From: Streptomyces sp. V3I8
GTDB lineage: Bacteria; Actinomycetota; Actinomycetes; Streptomycetales; Streptomycetaceae
Length of the DNA stretch: 64,000 nucleotides
Direction of reading: 5' to 3'
Assembly (NCBI RefSeq): GCF_030817535.1
Contig: NZ_JAUSZL010000002.1
Span: 4,340,001-4,404,000, forward strand
In this document: in pieces, positions 36,434 through 44,540 of the stretch
Layout: every line of letters starts with the position of its first letter
How positions within the stretch are numbered: the first letter of the stretch is position 1
The notes under the pieces: model-generated
Told to the model about the DNA's origin: nothing
What the model saw: only the letters and a program-made list of their open reading frames with translations
Databases searched by the model: none
Program-made: the position numbers and the translations under genes

Positions 36434-37777
36434 ATGTGCATGACACAGGCTCCCGTGGCTCCCAGGGCCTCCCGCCGCAGACACGATCGGGAGATCGTCG
36501 CACTGGCCGTTCCGGCGTTCGGCGCGCTCATCGCCGAGCCCCTCTTCCTCATGGCCGACACCGCCATCGTCGGCCATCTCGGCACCGCGCAACTCGCCGG
36601 ACTCGGAGTCGCTTCCGCCCTCCTCGCCACAGCCGTCAGCATCTTCGTCTTCCTCGCGTACGCCACCACGGCCGCTGTCGCCCGACGGGTCGGCGCGGGA
36701 GACCTGCAGGCCGCCGTCCGCCAGGGCATGGACGGGATCTGGCTCGCCCTGCTGCTCGGCGTCGCCGTCATCGTCGTCGTTCTGCCCACCGCGCCTTTCC
36801 TGGTGGAGCTCTTCGGCAGCTCGGACACCGCCGCCCCCTACGCCGTCACGTATCTGCGCGTCTCGGCGCTCGGTATCCCCGCGATGCTCATCGTCCTCGC
36901 CGCCACCGGAGTTCTGCGCGGTCTGCAGAACACCAGGACGCCTCTCTACGTCGCCATCGCGGGCTTCGTCGCCAACGCCGCCCTGAACGTCGGTCTCGTC
37001 TACGGCGCCGGTCTCGGCATCGCCGGTTCCGCCTGGGGCACCGTCATCGCCCAGTTCGGGATGGCCGCGGCGTACCTCGTCGTGGTGGTCCGCGGGGCAC
37101 GGCGGCACGGCGCTTCCCTGCGCCCCGACGCCGTCGGGATACGCGCATGTGCCCGGGCCGGCGCACCGCTCCTCGTCAGGACCCTCTCGCTGCGCGCGAT
37201 CCTGATGATCGCGACCGCCGTCGCCGCCCGCCTCGGCGACGCCGACATCGCGGCCCACCAGATCATCCTGTCCCTGTGGAGCCTGCTCGCCTTCGCGCTC
37301 GACGCCATCGCCATCGCCGGACAAGCCATCATCGGGCGCTACCTCGGCGCGGGCGACACCCTGGGGGCCCGGGAGGCCTGCCGCCGCATGGTGGAGTGGG
37401 GCATCGCTGTCGGCGTCGTGCTGGGCGGGCTGGTGATCGCCGCCCGCCCTCTCTTCCTCCCGCTGTTCACCAGCGACCCGGCCGTCCATGACATAGCGCT
37501 GCCCGCGCTGCTCATGGTGGCGCTCGCTCAGCCGGTCTGCGGCATCGTCTACGTCCTGGACGGCGTACTGATGGGGGCGGGAGACGGCCCGTACCTCGCA
37601 CGGGCCATGCTGCTCACCCTGGCGGTCTTCGCTCCGGTGGCGCTGCTCGTCCCGGCGTTCGGTGGCGGACTCACGGCGGTCTGGGCCGCGATGACCCTCA
37701 TGATGACCGTGCGCATGCTGACCCTGTGGCTGCGTACCCGCTCGGGCCGCTGGATCGTCACGGGCGCCACGCGCTGA
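36434..37777 (+). CDS. MATE-family multidrug/metabolite exporter
   Basis: 447 aa, 12 membrane helices in two related halves typical of MATE transporters (for example the VPAFGALIAEPLFLMADTAIVGHLGTAQLAG segment of the first half and the IAIAGQAIIGRYLGAGD segment of the second). It exports cations or drugs by Na+ or H+ antiport. The ATG at 36434 is 9 nt after GGAAG; another ATG lies at 36440. It is followed by two parS sites and the terminator of rplI. Confidence 0.92.
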   Translation: MCMTQAPVAPRASRRRHDREIVALAVPAFGALIAEPLFLMADTAIVGHLGTAQLAGLGVASALLATAVSIFVFLAYATTAAVARRVGAGDLQAAVRQGMDGIWLALLLGVAVIVVVLPTAPFLVELFGSSDTAAPYAVTYLRVSALGIPAMLIVLAATGVLRGLQNTRTPLYVAIAGFVANAALNVGLVYGAGLGIAGSAWGTVIAQFGMAAAYLVVVVRGARRHGASLRPDAVGIRACARAGAPLLVRTLSLRAILMIATAVAARLGDADIAAHQIILSLWSLLAFALDAIAIAGQAIIGRYLGAGDTLGAREACRRMVEWGIAVGVVLGGLVIAARPLFLPLFTSDPAVHDIALPALLMVALAQPVCGIVYVLDGVLMGAGDGPYLARAMLLTLAVFAPVALLVPAFGGGLTAVWAAMTLMMTVRMLTLWLRTRSGRWIVTGATR

Positions 37778-37781
37778 CTGA

Positions 37782-37797
37782 CGTTTCACGTGAAACG
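37782..37797. other. parS: parS site 7 (14-bp core perfect)
   Basis: CGTTTCACGTGAAACG keeps the 14-bp core but has C/G instead of T/A as the outermost pair. It begins five bases after the MATE stop codon. Confidence 0.85.
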
Positions 37798-37804
37798 GAT
37801 CGCC

Positions 37805-37820
37805 CGTTTCACGTGAAACG
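37805..37820. other. parS: parS site 8 (14-bp core perfect)
   Basis: A second copy of the C/G-flanked variant, 23 bp from the first. About two helical turns separate them. Confidence 0.85.
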
Positions 37821-37841
37821 GACGCTCACAGCCCTTGGTCC

Positions 37842-37879
37842 AGCCACATAGCCGCATAGCCACGTGCATAGCCACATGA
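37842..37879. repeat. Short AGCCACAT-type direct repeats
   Basis: Four degenerate copies of AGCCACAT/AGCCGCAT separate the twin parS sites from the rplI terminator. They are presumably slippage-derived. Confidence 0.45.
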
Positions 37880-37880
37880 A

Positions 37881-37913
37881 GAAGGGCCGCACCCACGCGG
37901 GGTGCGGCCCTTC
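37881..37913 (-). terminator. Terminator of the rpsF-ssb-rpsR-rplI operon
   Basis: A perfect 14-bp stem (GAAGGGCCGCACCC) with a 5-nt loop lies 24 bp beyond the rplI stop, between convergent genes. Confidence 0.85.
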
Positions 37914-37937
37914 TCCCAGCTCTGCCGAGCGCAGCGG

Positions 37938-38384
37938 TCAGGCTGCGACAACCTCGATGTTGACCTTGGCGGCCACCTCGGGGTGCAGACGCACGGACGT
38001 CTCGTGGGCGCCCAGCGTCTTGATCGGCGTGCCCAGCTCGATGCGGCGCTTGTCGACCTCGGGGCCACCGGAAGCCTTGATCGCCGAAGCGACGTCGGCC
38101 GGGGTGACGGAACCGAAGAGCCGACCGGCGTCGCCGGAGCGGACGGCCAGGCGGACCTTGACGCCCTCGAGGCGCGCCTTGATCTCGTTGGCCTGCTCGA
38201 TCGTCGCGATCTCGTGGATCTTGCGAGCACGGCGGATCTGCTCGACGTCCTTCTCGCCGCCCTTGGTCCAGCGGATAGCGAAATTCCGCGGGATCAGGTA
38301 GTTGCGAGCGTAACCGTCCTTGACGTCGACGACGTCGCCCGCGGCACCGAGGCCGGAGACCTCGTGGGTGAGGATGATCTTCAT
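37938..38384 (-). CDS. rplI: 50S ribosomal protein L9
   Basis: 148 aa, full length. The N-terminal signature [32 protein letters not shown] is that of bL9, followed by the long connecting helix and C-terminal domain. Last gene of the operon, 18 bp after rpsR. Confidence 0.97.
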   Translation of the reverse strand: MKIILTHEVSGLGAAGDVVDVKDGYARNYLIPRNFAIRWTKGGEKDVEQIRRARKIHEIATIEQANEIKARLEGVKVRLAVRSGDAGRLFGSVTPADVASAIKASGGPEVDKRRIELGTPIKTLGAHETSVRLHPEVAAKVNIEVVAA

Positions 38385-38402
38385 GAGTCGGTCACCCTTC
38401 CC

Positions 38403-38639
38403 TTATCGCGCGGTGGAGGTGTAGGGCAGCAGCGCCATCTCACGGCTGTTCTTCACGGCCGTGGCGACGTCACGCTGGTGCTGCGTGCAGTTGCCGGTCA
38501 CGCGGCGGGCACGGATCTTGCCGCGGTCGGAAATGAACTTCCGCAGCATGTTCGTGTCCTTGTAGTCCACGTACGTGACCTTGTCCTTGCAGAAAGCGCA
38601 GACCTTCTTCTTCGGCTTGCGCACAGGCGGCTTCGCCAT
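38403..38639 (-). CDS. rpsR: 30S ribosomal protein S18, zinc-binding form
   Basis: 78 aa. It keeps the CAFC pair and a later Cys, so it is the zinc-containing (C+) paralogue; streptomycetes often carry a second, cysteine-free copy used under zinc starvation. The S18 core [24 protein letters not shown] is intact. Confidence 0.97.
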   Translation of the reverse strand: MAKPPVRKPKKKVCAFCKDKVTYVDYKDTNMLRKFISDRGKIRARRVTGNCTQHQRDVATAVKNSREMALLPYTSTAR

Positions 38640-38699
38640 GTGTGTCTCTCCTGTTTGATCAAGAAGTGTGGGTACGACCCACCCTTGTCGGCCCTGGGC

Positions 38700-39326
38700 C
38701 TAGAAGGGGGGCTCGTCCGAGTAGCCGCCGCCGGAGCCGCCGGCACCGCTGGCACCGCCGGAGCTGCCGGAGTTTCCACCCCAGCCACCGCCGCCGCCAC
38801 CGCTCTGGTTGCCGCCGCTGGCAGGAGCGCTGGTCGCCCAGGGGTCGTCGGCGGGAGCACCGCCGCCGCCCTGCTGAGCGCCGCCGGAGCCTCCGCCCCA
38901 GCCGCCGCCCTGCTGGCCGCCGCCACCGCCACCGCCGCTGTAACCGCCCTGGCCACCCCGGCCGGTGGTCTTGGTGACCTTGGCCGTGGCGTTCTTCAGG
39001 CTGGCGCCCACTTCCTCGACGTCCAGCTCGTAGACCGTGCGCTTGACGCCCTCACGGTCTTCGTAGGACCGCTGCTTCAGCCGGCCCTGCACGACGACGC
39101 GCATGCCTCGCTGGAGCGACTCCGCGACGTTCTCCGCCGCCTGACGCCAGACCGAGCAGGTCAGGAACAGGCTTTCGCCGTCCTTCCACTCGTTGGTCTG
39201 ACGGTCGAAGGTGCGGGGAGTGGACGCGACACGGAACTTCGCGACCGCCGCACCGGACGGGGTGAAGCGCAGCTCGGGGTCGTCGACAAGATTGCCGACG
39301 ACCGTGATGACGGTCTCGCCTGCCAT
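38700..39326 (-). CDS. ssb: Single-stranded DNA-binding protein
   Basis: 208 aa. The OB-fold (residues 1-110, with [27 protein letters not shown]) is followed by a long Gly/Gln/Ser-rich linker and the acidic C-terminal tip DEPPF, which recruits replication and repair partners. It coats single-stranded DNA at the fork. Being in the ribosomal operon puts its supply under growth control, as in many bacteria. Confidence 0.97.
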   Translation of the reverse strand: MAGETVITVVGNLVDDPELRFTPSGAAVAKFRVASTPRTFDRQTNEWKDGESLFLTCSVWRQAAENVAESLQRGMRVVVQGRLKQRSYEDREGVKRTVYELDVEEVGASLKNATAKVTKTTGRGGQGGYSGGGGGGGQQGGGWGGGSGGAQQGGGGAPADDPWATSAPASGGNQSGGGGGGWGGNSGSSGGASGAGGSGGGYSDEPPF

Positions 39327-39404
39327 GGGGGAACCTCTCGGCGGGTTTGCTGCTGGCTGCTTGGTGCTGCTACTCGATGCCCGGGATCAGCTGAGCCGGA
39401 AGGC

Positions 39405-39695
39405 TCAGTGGGTCTCGGGACGGAGGACCTTGGTCCGGAGGACCGACTCGTTCAGGTTCATCTGGCGGTCGAGCTCCTTCACGACCGCAGGCTCGGCCTG
39501 CAGGTCGATGACCGAGTAGATGCCCTCGGGCTTCTTCTTGATCTCGTACGAGAGACGACGACGGCCCCAGGTGTCGACCTTCTCGACCTTTCCGTTCGCC
39601 TCACGGACGACGGAGAGGAAGTTCTCGATCAGCGGCGAGACAGCACGCTCTTCGAGATCGGGGTCGAGGATGACCATCACTTCGTAGTGACGCAT
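39405..39695 (-). CDS. rpsF: 30S ribosomal protein S6
   Basis: 96 aa from the ATG at 39695, 6-7 nt after AAGGAGGTGG. It begins [19 protein letters not shown], the usual S6 start. The open frame extends 31 codons upstream but contains the ribosome site. First gene of the operon; S6 pairs with S18 in the 30S platform. Confidence 0.97.
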   Translation of the reverse strand: MRHYEVMVILDPDLEERAVSPLIENFLSVVREANGKVEKVDTWGRRRLSYEIKKKPEGIYSVIDLQAEPAVVKELDRQMNLNESVLRTKVLRPETH

Positions 39696-39723
39696 GTGTA
39701 ACCCACCTCCTTTGGACTCGGCG

Positions 39724-39742
39724 GCCACGGTCGTTCCGTGGC
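39724..39742 (-). ncRNA. Possible leader hairpin of the rpsF operon
   Basis: A 7-bp stem (GCCACGG) with a 5-nt loop lies 29 bp upstream of rpsF, followed by CCGCCGAG. Several bacterial rpsF leaders bind an S6:S18 complex to repress the operon. Position fits, but I cannot confirm the motif. Confidence 0.35.
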
Positions 39743-39969
39743 AGGAGGGTTGTGATGCGTTCGCAACGGTATCGGCCGCCACTGACAATCGGACCGCCGA
39801 TCAGCGAACTGAGCGGGAGCCGTGCCGTGGCCTGGACAGACACCGGTGCAGACGCTACAGACTACCCGCTCACCGGCTTCCGGTTGAAATCAGGGGCCGA
39901 TGGCCGTCAGTCTGTACACATCGGGTGTGTACGGCGCTACCATGCGCCGCCTTCCGCAGGAGGTGCCAG

Positions 39970-40284
39970 ATGGCACAGGCATTGCGACGCAACACCGTGG
40001 GATCCCTCTTCGCCACCGACCACAGGTCCCATCCCCTCCAGGACACGCTGCTCGCCGTGACACTGGTCCTCGGGGTGACGGCCTTCGTCTCCGCGATGTT
40101 CCACAGCCTCCACCTGCTCAGTTCGTGGGCGGGGCTGATCGGGATCATCACCGGCGCGACCGGCCAGTTCGTCTCCGAGACGACCAGGGAACGGTTCGGG
40201 CTGATCGTGGGCCTGGGCGCCTCCGGTGTCGGCCTTCTCCTGGGCATGGCGCACGGCGGCCTCTTCGGCGGCGTCATCGGCTGA
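39970..40284 (+). CDS. Small integral membrane protein
   Basis: 104 aa. After a short cytoplasmic N-terminus (MAQALRRNTVGSLFATDHRSHPLQD) come three or four hydrophobic helices (TLLAVTLVLGVTAFVSAMF, WAGLIGIITGATGQF, FGLIVGLGASGVGLLLGMAHGGLFGGVIG). AGGAGG stands 7 nt before the ATG, supporting the start. Divergent from rpsF; function unknown. Confidence 0.82.
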   Translation: MAQALRRNTVGSLFATDHRSHPLQDTLLAVTLVLGVTAFVSAMFHSLHLLSSWAGLIGIITGATGQFVSETTRERFGLIVGLGASGVGLLLGMAHGGLFGGVIG

Positions 40285-40491
40285 CGGCGGCCGGGAGCCC
40301 GGCGGCCCTCCGACGGCCCGCCGAGCTCCCGGACCGGCCGCCGGCACCTCCTCGGGACGTCCCTCGCACGTACCGGCAGGGGCCCGGGACGCATACGGTC
40401 AGCAGGGGCGCTCCCAGGGCGCAGTAGGCTTCGGCGCGAGAGCCGGAGCCCCTGTACCCATGGGGACACACCAGCCCGAGGAGCGCCCGGA

Positions 40492-41613
40492 ATGAGCCTG
40501 ACCCTGAGGACCATCAGCCGCGAGCAGCATCTGGCGTACATCCAGAGCCTGCCCGCGGCCAGCCACATGCAGGTCCCCGCCTGGGCGGACGTCAAGGCGG
40601 AGTGGCGCTCCGAGAGCCTCGGATGGTTCGACGACAGGTCCGGCGAGATCGTCGGTGCAGGCCTCGTGCTGTACCGCCAGCTGCCCAAGATCAAGCGCTA
40701 CCTCGCCTACCTGCCCGAGGGCCCGGTCATCAACTGGTTCGCGCCGAATCTGGCCGAGTGGCTGGATCCGATGCTCGCGCACCTCAAGCAGCAGGGCGCC
40801 TTCTCCGTGAAGATGGGCCCGCCGGTGATCATCCGGCGCTGGGAGGCCACGTCGATCAAGCGGGGCATCCAGGACCCGGACGTGAAGCGCCTGCGCGACA
40901 TCGAGGCCGACTTCATCGAGCCGCGCGCCTTCGAGGTGGCCGACAAGCTGCGGCGCATGGGCTGGCAGCAGGGCGAGGACGGCGGGGCGGGCTTCGGCGA
41001 CGTACAGCCCCGCTACGTCTACCAGGTGCCGCTGGCCAACCGGTCCCTCGAGGATGTCCACAAGGGCTTCAACCAGCTCTGGCGGCGCAACATCAAGAAG
41101 GCCGAGAAGGCCGGCGTCGAGGTCGTCCAGGGCGGCTATCAGGATCTCGAGGAGTGGCAGCGCCTCTACGAGATCACGGCTCTGCGCGATCACTTCCGGC
41201 CACGCCCGCTCTCGTACTTCCAGCGCATGTGGACGGCTCTCAACACCGAGGACCCCAACCGCATGCGGCTCTACTTCGCGCGGCACGAGGGTGTGAACCT
41301 GTCCGCCGCGACAATGCTGGTCGTCGGCGGGCACGTCTGGTACTCCTACGGCGCCTCCGACAACATCGGCCGGGAGGTGCGGCCCTCGAACGCGATGCAG
41401 TGGCGCATGCTGCGTGACGCCTACGCGCTCGGTGCGACCGTCTACGACCTGCGCGGCATCTCCGACTCCCTGGACGAGACGGACCACCTCTTCGGTCTGA
41501 TCCAGTTCAAGGTGGGTACCGGTGGGCAGGCCGCCGAATACCTCGGGGAGTGGGACTTCCCGCTCAACAAACTGCTCCACAAGGCGCTCGACATGTACAT
41601 GTCGCGCCGCTGA
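40492..41613 (+). CDS. femX: FemX-type peptidyltransferase (interpeptide-bridge Gly addition)
   Basis: 373 aa, FemAB family with two GNAT-like halves (for example FNQLWRRNIKKAEKAGVEV and the C-terminal VYDLRGISDSLDETDHLFGLIQFKVG segment). In Streptomyces the FemX protein adds the first Gly of the interpeptide bridge to lipid II, using glycyl-tRNA, at the cytoplasmic face of the membrane. Gene position (next to the rpsF operon) and family agree with this. GGAGCG precedes the ATG. Confidence 0.85.
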   Translation: MSLTLRTISREQHLAYIQSLPAASHMQVPAWADVKAEWRSESLGWFDDRSGEIVGAGLVLYRQLPKIKRYLAYLPEGPVINWFAPNLAEWLDPMLAHLKQQGAFSVKMGPPVIIRRWEATSIKRGIQDPDVKRLRDIEADFIEPRAFEVADKLRRMGWQQGEDGGAGFGDVQPRYVYQVPLANRSLEDVHKGFNQLWRRNIKKAEKAGVEVVQGGYQDLEEWQRLYEITALRDHFRPRPLSYFQRMWTALNTEDPNRMRLYFARHEGVNLSAATMLVVGGHVWYSYGASDNIGREVRPSNAMQWRMLRDAYALGATVYDLRGISDSLDETDHLFGLIQFKVGTGGQAAEYLGEWDFPLNKLLHKALDMYMSRR

Positions 41614-41633
41614 CGTACCAGAATCCGTCTTCG

Positions 41634-41700
41634 ACACCTCGGTCGACTTCGGCATCACAGTCGGTTTCGGCATCACGGTCGTCTTCGACACCTCTGACAC
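41634..41700. repeat. Short imperfect repeats between femX and the racemase-like gene
   Basis: Two copies of TTCGGCATCAC(A/G)GTCG and two of TTCGACACCTC lie in the 118-bp spacer. The frame is open through them into the next gene, but the racemase-type N-terminus and its ATG follow later. Confidence 0.5.
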
Positions 41701-41731
41701 CGCTGCCACGAGAAAGGTTCCAGGTCCGGCC

Positions 41732-42763
41732 ATGGCGCTCACGCTCTACGTCGACACCGCACGCTGGCGGGCGCACCACAAGCACGTGGTCGAGCAGTTC
41801 CCGGGGCTCGTACCCGTCTGCAAGGGGAACGGCTACGGCTTCGGCCACGAGCGGCTCGCCGACGAGGCCACCCGCCTGGGCTCGGACATGCTGGCCGTCG
41901 GCACGACCTACGAGGCGGCGCGGATCAAGGACTGGTTCGGCGGCGACCTGCTGGTCCTGACGCCCTTCAGGCGGGGTGAGGAACCCGTGCCGCTGCCCGA
42001 CCGCGTCATCCGGTCCGTCTCCTCCGTGGACGGGGTCTACGGCCTCGTGGGCGCCCGTGTCGTCATCGAGGTCATGTCCTCCATGAAGCGGCACGGCGTG
42101 AGCGAGCGGGACCTGCCCCAACTGCACGCCGCCATAGAGAACGTGCGGCTCGAGGGCTTCGCGATCCACCTGCCCCTGGACCGTACCGACGGCTCGGACG
42201 CCGTCGAGGAGGTCATCGGCTGGATGGACCGGCTGCGCGCGGCCCGGCTGCCGCTGCACACCATGTTCGTCAGCCACCTCAAGGCGGACGAGCTCCACCG
42301 GCTGCAGCAGCAGTTCCCGCAGACCCGGTTCCGGGCCCGTATCGGCACGCGGCTCTGGCTGGGGGACCACGACGCGACCCAGTACCGCGGAGCCGTCCTG
42401 GACGTCACGCCCGTCGCCAAGGGGGACCGTTTCGGCTACCGCCAGCAGAAGGCCGCCTCGGACGGCTGGCTGGTCGTCGTGGCGGGCGGCACGTCGCACG
42501 GGGTGGGTCTGGAGGCCCCCAAGGCCCTGCACGGCGTCATGCCGCGCGCCAAGGGGGTGGCCCGGGCCGGCCTCGCCACGGTCAACCGGAACCTCTCGCC
42601 GTTCGTCTGGGGCGGCAAACAGCGCTGGTTCGCGGAGCCCCCGCACATGCAGGTCTCGATCCTCTTCGTGCCCTCGGACGCCCCGGAGCCGCAGGTGGGC
42701 GAGGAACTGGTGGCCCATCTTCGGCACACCACCACGCAGTTCGACCGCGTCGTCGAGCGCTGA
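41732..42763 (+). CDS. Alanine-racemase-like PLP enzyme (N-terminal fold)
   Basis: 343 aa. The N-terminal barrel carries the PLP-binding Lys in PVCKGNGYGFG (residues 29-39), equivalent to the AVVKADAYGHG motif of alanine racemase. The C-terminal domain is shortened, and the second catalytic residue (a Tyr in true Alr) cannot be identified by eye. It follows femX by 118 bp on the same strand, suggesting a cell-wall amino-acid function. It is not the housekeeping Alr. Confidence 0.8.
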   Translation: MALTLYVDTARWRAHHKHVVEQFPGLVPVCKGNGYGFGHERLADEATRLGSDMLAVGTTYEAARIKDWFGGDLLVLTPFRRGEEPVPLPDRVIRSVSSVDGVYGLVGARVVIEVMSSMKRHGVSERDLPQLHAAIENVRLEGFAIHLPLDRTDGSDAVEEVIGWMDRLRAARLPLHTMFVSHLKADELHRLQQQFPQTRFRARIGTRLWLGDHDATQYRGAVLDVTPVAKGDRFGYRQQKAASDGWLVVVAGGTSHGVGLEAPKALHGVMPRAKGVARAGLATVNRNLSPFVWGGKQRWFAEPPHMQVSILFVPSDAPEPQVGEELVAHLRHTTTQFDRVVER

Positions 42764-42802
42764 CCCCGGCGCTCCGGCGCACTGGCCGCCCGGCGCCGGG
42801 CG

Positions 42803-42853
42803 GGGTACGCGAAAGGCCGTACACGCACCTCGTGTACGGCCTTTCGCGTACCC
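42803..42853. terminator. Bidirectional terminator, 23-bp perfect stem
   Basis: Perfect 23-bp arms (beginning GGGTACGCGAAAGGCCG) with a 5-nt loop between the convergent racemase-like and glycosyltransferase genes. The longest perfect stem I found in the window. Confidence 0.92.
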
Positions 42854-42871
42854 TACCCGCGAGCTGTTCGC

Positions 42872-44380
42872 TCAGAGCGAACTCGATTTCCTCCCCGCTT
42901 CGCCGTCGCTGCCCCACTCCACGTACGGGCCCTCGGAGTCCGCCTCCTGGCGCGGCGGGCGGGCGGCGGGGCCCAGGACGAAGACGTCCTGCGCGCCGTC
43001 CAGCACACCCCCCGAGGGGTCGTCGTCGCCCGAGCGGCGCACCACGTCCCGTTCCGGCAGGAGGACGTCGCGCACGATCACGGCGCACAGGTACAGCGTC
43101 CCCAGCAGGTGGACCGTGATGACCAGCTGGTACCCCTCCTGGGGCAGTCCCTTGTGGGCGTCGCCACTGGTCGTGTAGGCGAGGTACATCCAGATCCCGA
43201 GGAAGTACGCGACCTCGCACGCCTGCCAGATCAGGAAGTCGCGCCACTTCGGGCGGGCCAGCACGGCGAGCGGAACGAGCCACAGTACGTACTGCGGCGA
43301 ATAGACCTTGTTGGTGAGGATGAAGGCCGCGACGATCAGGAACGCCAGCTGGGCGAAGCGGGGCCTGCGCGGGGCGGTCAGCGTGAGCGCCGCGACGCCC
43401 GCGCAGGCGAGCAGCATCAGCAGCGTGGCCCACGTGTTGACGGTGTCGGTGACGAGCGGTTCCTCCGTGCGCTGCGAGAGGATCAGCCAGAAGGAGCCGA
43501 AGTCCACGCCGCGTTCCTGACTGAACGTGTAGAACTTCGACCAGCCCTCGGGTGCCAGCAGCATGACCGGAAGGTTCACGACCAGCCAGGAGCCGGCGGC
43601 GCCGAGCAGGGCCGTGCCGAACGCGCGCCACCGGCCCGCCCGCCAGCACAGCACGAGCAGGGGCCCCAGCAGCAGCACGGGATAGAGCTTGGCGGCCGTG
43701 GCGAGCCCCAGGAGGACCCCGAAGGCGAGGGGACGGCTCCGGGACCACATCAGCATCGCCGCGGCCGTCAGAGCGACCGCCAGGAGGTCCCAGTTGATGG
43801 TGGCGGTCAGCGCGTAGGCGGGTGCCAGGGCGACCAGCAGGCCGTCCCAGGGGCGCCGCCGGTGGGTGCGGCTCACACAGACAGCGATGACGGCCGCGCA
43901 GGCCATCAGCATCCCGGCGTTGACCATCCAGTAGGCCTGCTCCTGGTCCTGGATGCTGCCGCCGCCCGGCGTGAGCCAGGAGGCGACCTCCATGAACACG
44001 CCGGTCAGCACCGGGTACTCGAGGTACTCCATGTCGCCTTCGAGCTTGTCGAAGTACGGCACGAGCCCGTCGGCGAAGCCCCGCCCCTGGTAGAGGTGCG
44101 GGATGTCCGAGTAGCAGGCGTGCGTGTACTGGGAGCTGGCCCCGAAGAACCAGGCGCCGTCGTAGCAGGGCAGCTTCTGCACCATGCCGAGGGCGAACAT
44201 GCCGATCGCGACGAGCGCGACGACCCGCACCGGGGTCCACCAGGACGTCCCGAGCAGCGCACGCCGCCCGAGGGGACCTCCGAACAGTTCACTGCCGGTC
44301 GCCGCGACCGGGTCCTCCCTGGTCGGCGGCACCGGATCCGGCTCGTGCACGCTCGCGCGCGTCGTCTCTGCACTGGGCAT
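42872..44380 (-). CDS. GT87-like polyprenol-dependent glycosyltransferase, membrane
   Basis: 502 aa from the ATG at 44380. About ten membrane helices (for example VVALVAIGMFALGM, ALAPAYALTATINWDLLAVAL). The acidic YPVLTGVFMEV loop and the repeated extracytoplasmic loops resemble GT-C mannosyltransferases, which move sugar from polyprenyl-phosphate to a glycan or protein outside the membrane. The last 60 residues are polar. The exact sugar and acceptor are unknown. It lies near the penicillin-binding protein gene, in line with envelope work. Confidence 0.82.
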   Translation of the reverse strand: MPSAETTRASVHEPDPVPPTREDPVAATGSELFGGPLGRRALLGTSWWTPVRVVALVAIGMFALGMVQKLPCYDGAWFFGASSQYTHACYSDIPHLYQGRGFADGLVPYFDKLEGDMEYLEYPVLTGVFMEVASWLTPGGGSIQDQEQAYWMVNAGMLMACAAVIAVCVSRTHRRRPWDGLLVALAPAYALTATINWDLLAVALTAAAMLMWSRSRPLAFGVLLGLATAAKLYPVLLLGPLLVLCWRAGRWRAFGTALLGAAGSWLVVNLPVMLLAPEGWSKFYTFSQERGVDFGSFWLILSQRTEEPLVTDTVNTWATLLMLLACAGVAALTLTAPRRPRFAQLAFLIVAAFILTNKVYSPQYVLWLVPLAVLARPKWRDFLIWQACEVAYFLGIWMYLAYTTSGDAHKGLPQEGYQLVITVHLLGTLYLCAVIVRDVLLPERDVVRRSGDDDPSGGVLDGAQDVFVLGPAARPPRQEADSEGPYVEWGSDGEAGRKSSSL

Positions 44381-44540
44381 GCCGCACATCCTGCCGTACG
44401 TGCCTGGGAAACCGCCGGGAGCGGGCTCGTTCGGGGCCGGTGGGGAGGTCCGGGCGCCGGATCCGTCCTCCGGCCGTGGAAACGCGAATGGCCGCCGACC
44501 GGGGTCGGCGACCACTTCGCGTACGGGAGAGCGCTGCAGG

